Assembly (NCBI GenBank): GCA_035536235.1
Contig: DATLOQ010000076.1
Span: forward strand, 1-17,644
Direction: 5' to 3'
Length of the DNA: 17,644 nucleotides
Source: DATLNF01 sp035536235
GTDB taxonomy: Bacteria > Actinomycetota > Actinomycetes > BP-191
Program-made: the position numbers and the translations under genes
Shown: positions 13,681 to 17,644 of the stretch, one piece after another
Numbering within the stretch: position 1 is the first letter of the stretch
Layout: each line of letters begins with the position of its first letter
Notes under the pieces: model-generated
Database searches by the model: none
What the model was told of the DNA's origin: nothing
The model's input: the letters and a program-made list of their open reading frames with translations, nothing else

Positions 13681-14740
13681 AGCTGGTCGGGTGACGCCGA
13701 AGGCGCCAGGCCGGGGCGCCCAGGCCCAGCGCGAGGGAGACCGCGAGCGCCGCGGCCGCCGCGAGGGCGCTCTGCGTCGACCGATCTAGCGCTGCGGCGG
13801 GCGTGGGGTCGTGCTGGCCGCTGGCTCGCGATCCGGCCGGTCCGGTCCCTGCGGAAGCGCTCCGCGGAACGGCGGGCGTGGCGTCGGCGACAGGTGCTGC
13901 GCCGCCCGGCGCCGCGGCGACGACGGCGGGCTTGGCGGGCCTGGCGGGAGCGGGCTTTGCGACTGCAGCAGCGGGGGTGGGGCGCTCGGCGCGGGCCGAT
14001 CCGTCCGCCACCGGAGCAGGCCGCATCCGCACCGGCGGCACGCTTGCTGCCCGCGGCACCGACGGCCGGGCGCCGCCGCGGCGGGCCGAGCCGAAGTCCT
14101 GGGTGACCCAGATCCGGCCGTCGGCACTGCGGGCCACCGCGAGCCCGACGAGGACGAACGCGGGGTTGTCGACGTTGACGTGGTGGTAGCGGCTGGCCAG
14201 GAAGCCCTCGTGGTTGTCCGCGACCGAGTAGCCGAAGCCGACGTTCTCTCCGAAGGTGCCGATGCCGAGTCGGCGGTGGGACTCCCGGGTGTAGAGGGAA
14301 TCGTTGTGGTAGAGCCGATCACTGCGCACCATCGCCGCGGTGTGCGCTGCGGCGACCGCGGACAGCGCAGCATCGAGCGCCACCGGCCGGAGTCCATGGG
14401 TGGCGCGGTGGGTGTTGATCAGCCCAAGGGCCTCTGCTGTCTCGCGGCCGGTGAGCTCCGGAGTGCGGGGCCGGCTCGCCGGCGCCACGGGTGCGACAGG
14501 TGCGGCCGGGGGAGCAGGCACAGCGGGAACGGCTACCGGCGCCGGGGCGGGTACGGGAGCCGGCGCCGGCGGGGCGACGGGCGGCGGCGCGCTGGGCGGG
14601 CTGCAGAAGAAGACGAAGAAGCACCGTCCCGACCGGGTGCCGGCGGTCGAGTCCGCCGCACTGGCGCTGCCGAGCGCGCCGGCGTTCACCACCCCGGCCA
14701 GCACTGCCGCGACGGCGAGACGGGATGACCAGAGAGTCAT
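13679..14740 (-). CDS. Secreted CAP (SCP/PR-1) domain protein with Pro/Ala linkers and C-terminal membrane anchor
   Basis: This 353-residue exported protein has a signal peptide (MTLWSSRL, hydrophobic core, GSASA-ADS), a CFFVFFC segment (about 40-46), a Pro/Ala/Val-rich linker at about 47-95, and a CAP domain at about 98-217. The CAP domain shows the expected helix with LINTHRATHGL, then LYHNDSL, FGENVGFGYS, HHVNVDNPAF and the closing strand RIWVTQDFG. A second Ala/Pro-rich stretch leads to a hydrophobic C-terminal span (about 327-343) and a basic tail RLRRHPTS, consistent with a membrane-anchored, wall-spanning protein. No LPxTG is present. ATG 14740 is chosen for the signal peptide; the ATG at 14779 lies inside a palindrome. 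Bacterial CAP proteins are often wall-associated but rarely have a known activity. Confidence 0.88.
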   Translation of the reverse strand: MTLWSSRLAVAAVLAGVVNAGALGSASAADSTAGTRSGRCFFVFFCSPPSAPPPVAPPAPAPVPAPAPVAVPAVPAPPAAPVAPVAPASRPRTPELTGRETAEALGLINTHRATHGLRPVALDAALSAVAAAHTAAMVRSDRLYHNDSLYTRESHRRLGIGTFGENVGFGYSVADNHEGFLASRYHHVNVDNPAFVLVGLAVARSADGRIWVTQDFGSARRGGARPSVPRAASVPPVRMRPAPVADGSARAERPTPAAAVAKPAPARPAKPAVVAAAPGGAAPVADATPAVPRSASAGTGPAGSRASGQHDPTPAAALDRSTQSALAAAAALAVSLALGLGAPAWRLRRHPTS

Positions 14741-14770
14741 GAGAGCGCCCCTGTCGGCTGACGGTGATGC

Positions 14771-14818
14771 GCCGATCATCGGCTGCGCTCCGCGGCCTCT
14801 GGACGCGAATCGGCCGAT
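14771..14818. promoter_or_regulatory. Two palindromes sharing the half-site GCCGAT/ATCGGC upstream of the CAP gene
   Basis: GCCGAT-c-ATCGGC (14771-14783) and ATCGGCCGAT (14809-14818) share the same 6-bp half-site in four copies, 31-78 bp before the CAP start at 14740. They are candidate operator sites. No regulator gene is in the window, and the half-site is GC-rich enough that chance cannot be excluded. Confidence 0.35.
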
Positions 14819-14887
14819 ATGGCCCGGATGTCCGGAGAAATGGCTCGAAGTGACCAGGTTGTACTCGTGGCTTGCCGGAGAGCGGGG

Positions 14888-16594
14888 TCAGGTGAGGCAA
14901 GCGGCCGGCAGCTCGAACCAGCGCAGGGACTCGAAGTCGGGTCGGAGCCCCACCGGCGGCGTGCAGTCCGGCGCCGAGCGGACGGCAGCGAGGGCGGCGG
15001 CCTCGTCGAGATACCCGGCCAGCGCCGACTCCGGAGCGCTGCTCCGCGTGCACGGGTAGGTCATCGCCCCGGTAGCCGCGTCGTAGGTGACGTCGTGCAG
15101 GCGCAGCGGCGGCTCGACCGGACCGGCCCGGTGTCGCCACCTGCCGCTGCTCTCCTCGAAGGTGTAGTCGGTCAGGAAGCAGTGGCCGTGCTCGGCCACC
15201 AGCTCCACCGCGCGGAGGAGGTAGTCGGCGACGGTCTCGCTGATGAAGTAGTTGAAATTCACCCGCACCCAGCCGGGCTTGATGCCCTCGCAGCCACGGG
15301 TGATCTCGCTCTCGAAGAGGTGCGACCGCTCGATGTCGATGCCCAGCAGCCGGTGGCCGTACGGCCCGGCGCACGAGCAGCCACCCCGGGCCTGGATGCC
15401 GAAGAGGTCGTTGAGCAGCGCCACGACGAAGTTGTGGTGCAGGTAGCGGGTCGTCGGCGCACGGACGACGAAGCTGACGATCGAGAGCCGACGGGCCGTC
15501 GGGCTGCCGAGGACCTCGATCTGCGGATGCGCGGACCACCGGTCGATGGCCCGACGGACGAAGGTCTGCTCGCGGTCGCCGATCAGCCCAGGCGCCACCG
15601 CCTCCTTGAGCCCGAAGACCAGGCCGGCCCGGATCGACTCGACGATGGCCGGGGTGCCGCCCTCCTCGCGGGCCACCGGATCGTCGAGGTAGACGTGCTC
15701 GAGCGGATTGACGTAGGCGACCGTGCCGCCGCCCGGCACCGTCGGGACCCGGTTGGTCAGCAGCGATCGCCGTACGGCCAGGATTCCCGGCGTGCCAGGG
15801 CCGCCGATGAACTTGTGCGGCGAGAGGAAGACAGCGTCCTTGTAGCCGTCGGGATGCGCGGGGTCGGACATCGCGATCGTGTCGTACGGCGCCGCTGCGG
15901 CGCAGTCCCACAGGGCCAAGGCGCCGGAGGCGTGGAGCAAGGTCGAGATGCCCCAGGTGTCACTGGTGATGCCGGTCACGTTGGAGGCCGCGGAGAAGCT
16001 GCCGATCTTCAGGCGCCGGTCGGCGTGGCGGTCGAGCTCGGCCTTGAGGTGCTCGACGTCGATGTGACCGTCCGCGTCTTCAGGGATCACCACCACGTCG
16101 GCGATGGACTCGCGCCACGGCAGCTCGTTGGAGTGGTGCTCGAAGGGGCCGATGAAGACCACTGGTCGCTCGGCAGCCGGGATCTGCGCTGTGAACGCGT
16201 AGCGGTCGTCGAGATCGGCTGGGATGCGCAGCCCGAAGATCCGGATCAGCTTGTCGATCGCGGCGGTGGATCCGGATCCGCAGAAGAGCACCACCGTCTC
16301 GTCATCGCCGCGCAGCGCGGTGCGGATGATCTCGCGGGCGTCCTCCCGAAGCCGCGTGGTCTGCAGACCGGTGCCGCTGGACTCGGTGTGCGTGTTGGCG
16401 TAGCGGGGGAGCACCTCGTCGCGGATGAAGTCCTCGAGGAAGCTGAGGGCCCGCCCCGAGGCGGTGTAGTCGGCGTAGGTGATCCGCCGGTCGCCGTAGG
16501 GCCCGGCCATCACCTGGTCGTCGCCGATCACGCCGTCGCGGATCCGGTCGAGCAGCGGCGAGCCCTCAGTCGTCACGACCGCATTCTGCTCCAC
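14888..16594 (-). CDS. PLP-dependent class V aminotransferase / cysteine-desulfurase-like enzyme
   Basis: This 568-residue protein belongs to the fold-type I class V family. PLP-binding residues are K261 in SPHKFIGGPGTPG (Schiff-base lysine), D230 in LWDCAAAAPY (pyridine nitrogen) and H154 region in FEHHSNELPW; GSGSTAAIDKL (106-116) is the phosphate loop. A Cys pair in RGGCSCAGPYGH (C406, C408) stands where cysteine desulfurases carry their catalytic cysteine loop, so a sulfur-transfer or lyase activity is possible. About 100 residues after position 460 exceed the usual length of 400-420, forming an extra C-terminal domain I do not recognise. The GTG start lacks a clear Shine-Dalgarno, and V7 is an alternative. 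No SUF/ISC scaffold gene is near. Upstream on the same strand come the tRNAs. Confidence 0.85.
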   Translation of the reverse strand: MEQNAVVTTEGSPLLDRIRDGVIGDDQVMAGPYGDRRITYADYTASGRALSFLEDFIRDEVLPRYANTHTESSGTGLQTTRLREDAREIIRTALRGDDETVVLFCGSGSTAAIDKLIRIFGLRIPADLDDRYAFTAQIPAAERPVVFIGPFEHHSNELPWRESIADVVVIPEDADGHIDVEHLKAELDRHADRRLKIGSFSAASNVTGITSDTWGISTLLHASGALALWDCAAAAPYDTIAMSDPAHPDGYKDAVFLSPHKFIGGPGTPGILAVRRSLLTNRVPTVPGGGTVAYVNPLEHVYLDDPVAREEGGTPAIVESIRAGLVFGLKEAVAPGLIGDREQTFVRRAIDRWSAHPQIEVLGSPTARRLSIVSFVVRAPTTRYLHHNFVVALLNDLFGIQARGGCSCAGPYGHRLLGIDIERSHLFESEITRGCEGIKPGWVRVNFNYFISETVADYLLRAVELVAEHGHCFLTDYTFEESSGRWRHRAGPVEPPLRLHDVTYDAATGAMTYPCTRSSAPESALAGYLDEAAALAAVRSAPDCTPPVGLRPDFESLRWFELPAACLT

Positions 16595-16641
16595 CGCCCG
16601 GGGTGTGCCGGCCGGCGACGCGCAGGTGACACCTCAGTCGG

Positions 16642-16685
16642 GGCAATGGAGCAGGTATGAAGAGGCAATGGAGCAGGTGTGAAGA
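16642..16685. repeat. Tandem 22-bp direct repeat after tRNA-Val
   Basis: Two adjacent copies of a 22-bp unit (GGCAATGGAGCAGGTRTGAAGA) occupy 16642-16663 and 16664-16685, differing at one base (A at 16657, G at 16679). The array ends 1 bp from the 3' end of tRNA-Val. It lies within the tRNA transcript's trailer if transcription continues. Confidence 0.85.
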
Positions 16686-16686
16686 G

Positions 16687-16760
16687 TGGGCACGTGGCGA
16701 CTTGAACGCCAGACCTCTTCCGTGTCAGGGAAGCGCTCTAACCAGCTGAGCTACGCGCCC
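16687..16760 (-). tRNA. tRNA-Val (GAC)
   Basis: The reverse complement folds as a 74-nt tRNA: acceptor GGGCGCG/CGTGCCC with one G-T pair and discriminator A, D-arm with AGCTCAGCTGGTTAGAGC, anticodon stem CTTCC/GGAAG around loop CTGACAC giving anticodon GAC, and T-arm TGGCG-TTCAAGT-CGCCA. CCA is not encoded. It lies 1 nt after tRNA-Cys, so both come from one precursor. Confidence 0.96.
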
Positions 16761-16761
16761 G

Positions 16762-16833
16762 AGGCGCAGGCGAGAATCGAACTCGCGTACAGGGCTTTGC
16801 AGGCCCTTGCCTAAGCCACTCGGCCACTGCGCC
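16762..16833 (-). tRNA. tRNA-Cys (GCA)
   Basis: The reverse complement folds as a 72-nt tRNA: acceptor GGCGCAG/CTGCGCC with discriminator T (U), anticodon stem AGGGC/GCCCT around loop CTGCAAA giving anticodon GCA, and a T-arm with GCGAG-TTCGATT-CTCGC. CCA is not encoded. It is followed after 1 nt by tRNA-Val and preceded after 73 nt by tRNA-Gly. Confidence 0.96.
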
Positions 16834-16906
16834 AGCTCGAGACTCACCTACATGAGACCCGGTTCGTGCCACACCCTACCGGCCTGGCTGGCCGAGTGAT
16901 GCGTGG

Positions 16907-16979
16907 AGCGGACGACGGGATTCGAACCCGCGACCCTCACCTTGGCAAGGTGATGCTCTACCAGCTGAGCCACGTCCGC
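16907..16979 (-). tRNA. tRNA-Gly (GCC)
   Basis: The reverse complement folds as a 73-nt tRNA: acceptor GCGGACG/CGTCCGC with discriminator T (U), anticodon stem TCACC/GGTGA around loop TTGCCAA giving anticodon GCC, and T-arm with GCGGG-TTCGAAT-CCCGT (last pair G-T). It is the first tRNA of a Gly-Cys-Val cluster, an order known in other actinobacteria. Confidence 0.96.
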
Positions 16980-17054
16980 ATGCGAGGCGCCACTCTAACG
17001 GACGCCGGGACCGCGGCTCAAACGAGCCCCGGTCCCGGGCGGATCCTGCTGGGC

Positions 17055-17644
17055 TCAGCCGTTCGGCACCACGTCCCGGACGGTCTTCACCACTCCCTTG
17101 ACGGGCTCCGGGGCGGCTCCCTCGACCGTCAGCAGCACGGCATCTACGCGCGGTAGGGCGACGTCTTCGACCACGGCGACCACGCAGCTGACCTCGTGGA
17201 CCACCTCCGTGCCGAGCGGCACATCGCTCACCTCCGGCTCAAGGCCGTGCAGGATCTCGCTGATCGGACCGTCCTCGGTGACGCCGGGCCTGATGCGGTC
17301 ACCGGTGGTGTTCTGGGTGAGCAGCCCGCCGCGCTGGCAGGTGCTCGACGCGCCGTTGTTCTCGTCGAGGTCCTGGGCACTTTGGCAGCCGGGGTCTGCG
17401 GGGAAGTCGGTGGCACCGTCGCTGTCGTTGTCGATGCCGTCACTGCACTGGGGTGTGCCGCCGCCGCCGCCGCCGCCGGGTGTGTTGCTCTCGCTGGCGT
17501 CGTCGGGGCCGGAGCAGCCGGGGTCGGCCGGGTGGTCGGTGGCGCCGTCGCTGTCGTTGTCGAGGCCGTCGCGGCACCGGGGGGGGGCGCCGCCGCCGCC
17601 GCCGGAGGGCGTTTTGCTCTCGTCGGCGTCGTCGGGGCCGGAGC
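17055..17644 (-). CDS. Asp-rich, probably calcium-binding repeat protein, C-terminal part; N-terminus outside window
   Basis: The frame is open from the window edge to TGA at 17055-17057, giving 195 visible residues. The first part consists of 43-residue repeats of the form C-x-DG-x-DNDSDGATD-x-PADPGC, followed by an acidic stretch (SGPDDADES) and a Gly-rich linker (GGGGGGG). The D-x-D-x-D-G spacing resembles thrombospondin type 3 / dockerin-like calcium loops, and paired Cys suggest one disulfide per repeat, so an extracellular place is likely. The last 110 residues or so (from about TCQRGGLLTQNTTGDR) form a non-repeated, Val-rich beta-type domain ending in KTVRDVVPNG. Similar DGxDNDxDG repeats occur in secreted surface proteins of many bacteria. 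The function is unknown, and the signal peptide would lie upstream of the window. Confidence 0.8.
   Translation of the reverse strand, partial: SGPDDADESKTPSGGGGGAPPRCRDGLDNDSDGATDHPADPGCSGPDDASESNTPGGGGGGGTPQCSDGIDNDSDGATDFPADPGCQSAQDLDENNGASSTCQRGGLLTQNTTGDRIRPGVTEDGPISEILHGLEPEVSDVPLGTEVVHEVSCVVAVVEDVALPRVDAVLLTVEGAAPEPVKGVVKTVRDVVPNG
17355..17644 (-). repeat. 129-bp (43-codon) in-frame repeats with Gly-rich linkers
   Basis: Unit starts are marked by Cys codons at 17576 and 17447, exactly 129 bp apart, with the tail of a further unit at the window edge. Units are nearly identical through the DNDSDGATD core and PADPGC. The last unit diverges after PADPGC (QSAQDLDEN) and lacks the Gly linker. 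A run of nine G on the plus strand (17579-17587) sits in one linker. Confidence 0.85.

Noticed and set aside
13679..14740. Sortase-anchored reading of the CAP protein
   Set aside because: No LPxTG-like motif precedes the C-terminal hydrophobic span; a plain membrane anchor fits better.
16687..16979. tRNA cluster as a prophage or integrative-element attachment site
   Set aside because: No integrase gene is present and no second copy of a tRNA 3' end was seen in the window.
16866..17156. Plus-strand open frame of 96 codons across the tRNA-Gly region
   Set aside because: It is read antisense through tRNA-Gly; the GIRTRDPHLGKVMLYQLSHVR-like stretch is a well-known artefact of translating the opposite strand of this tRNA.
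17579..17587. Run of nine G as a possible frameshift in the repeat protein
   Set aside because: The repeat pattern continues in the same frame on both sides of the run.

Overview
The window is GC-rich, with short intergenic gaps, many GTG starts and several starts that look leaderless. A coproheme decarboxylase with the actinobacterial distal histidine, a Prim-PolC/LigC pair and a Gly-Cys-Val tRNA cluster together point to a chromosomal segment of a high-GC Actinomycetota. I cannot name the genus. I see no integrase, transposase, CRISPR array or phage structural gene.

Layout. (1) 1-770: the 3' part of the coproheme decarboxylase gene (hemQ/chdC), overlapping a small single-span membrane protein gene. 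(2) 782-3429: a DNA-repair block made of a stand-alone primase-polymerase (Prim-PolC type), a RimJ/RimL-like acetyltransferase and, converging on it, an ATP-dependent DNA ligase of the LigC type. (3) 3453-5069: a secreted protein with five Asp-boxes. (4) 5231-8585: a small conserved protein, divergent from a NYN-domain nuclease gene that is followed by a large Upf1/DNA2-like SF1 helicase. The helicase carries a degenerate PLD-like domain and a C-terminal four-cysteine motif. This nuclease-helicase pair is the best candidate here for an undescribed system. (5) 8692-10792: a patatin-like phospholipase, a small membrane protein and a stand-alone catalytic domain of the 2-oxoacid dehydrogenase E2 family. 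(6) 10813-13671: a probable operon of a bifunctional chorismate mutase/prephenate dehydratase (pheA), an ABC ATPase and its permease. (7) 13679-16594, minus strand: a class V aminotransferase/cysteine-desulfurase-like enzyme followed by a secreted CAP-domain protein with palindromes in front of it. (8) 16642-17644, minus strand: tRNA-Gly, tRNA-Cys and tRNA-Val, a 22-bp tandem repeat after tRNA-Val, and the C-terminal part of a secreted Asp-rich, probably calcium-binding, repeat protein that runs off the window.

How the genes work together. Prim-PolC and LigC are known partners in mycobacterial excision-repair gap filling and sealing, so their proximity makes sense. PheA makes phenylpyruvate from chorismate, and the ABC pair looks translationally coupled behind it, although no functional link is evident. 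The NYN nuclease could supply an RNA- or DNA-cleaving activity to the helicase, whose own PLD-like domain has lost its catalytic His and Lys; this is inference from adjacency and residues. Convergent neighbours often overlap or nearly touch at their 3' ends (2362-2419, 9548-9609, 13671/13679). No gene-free stretch longer than about 300 bases is present.
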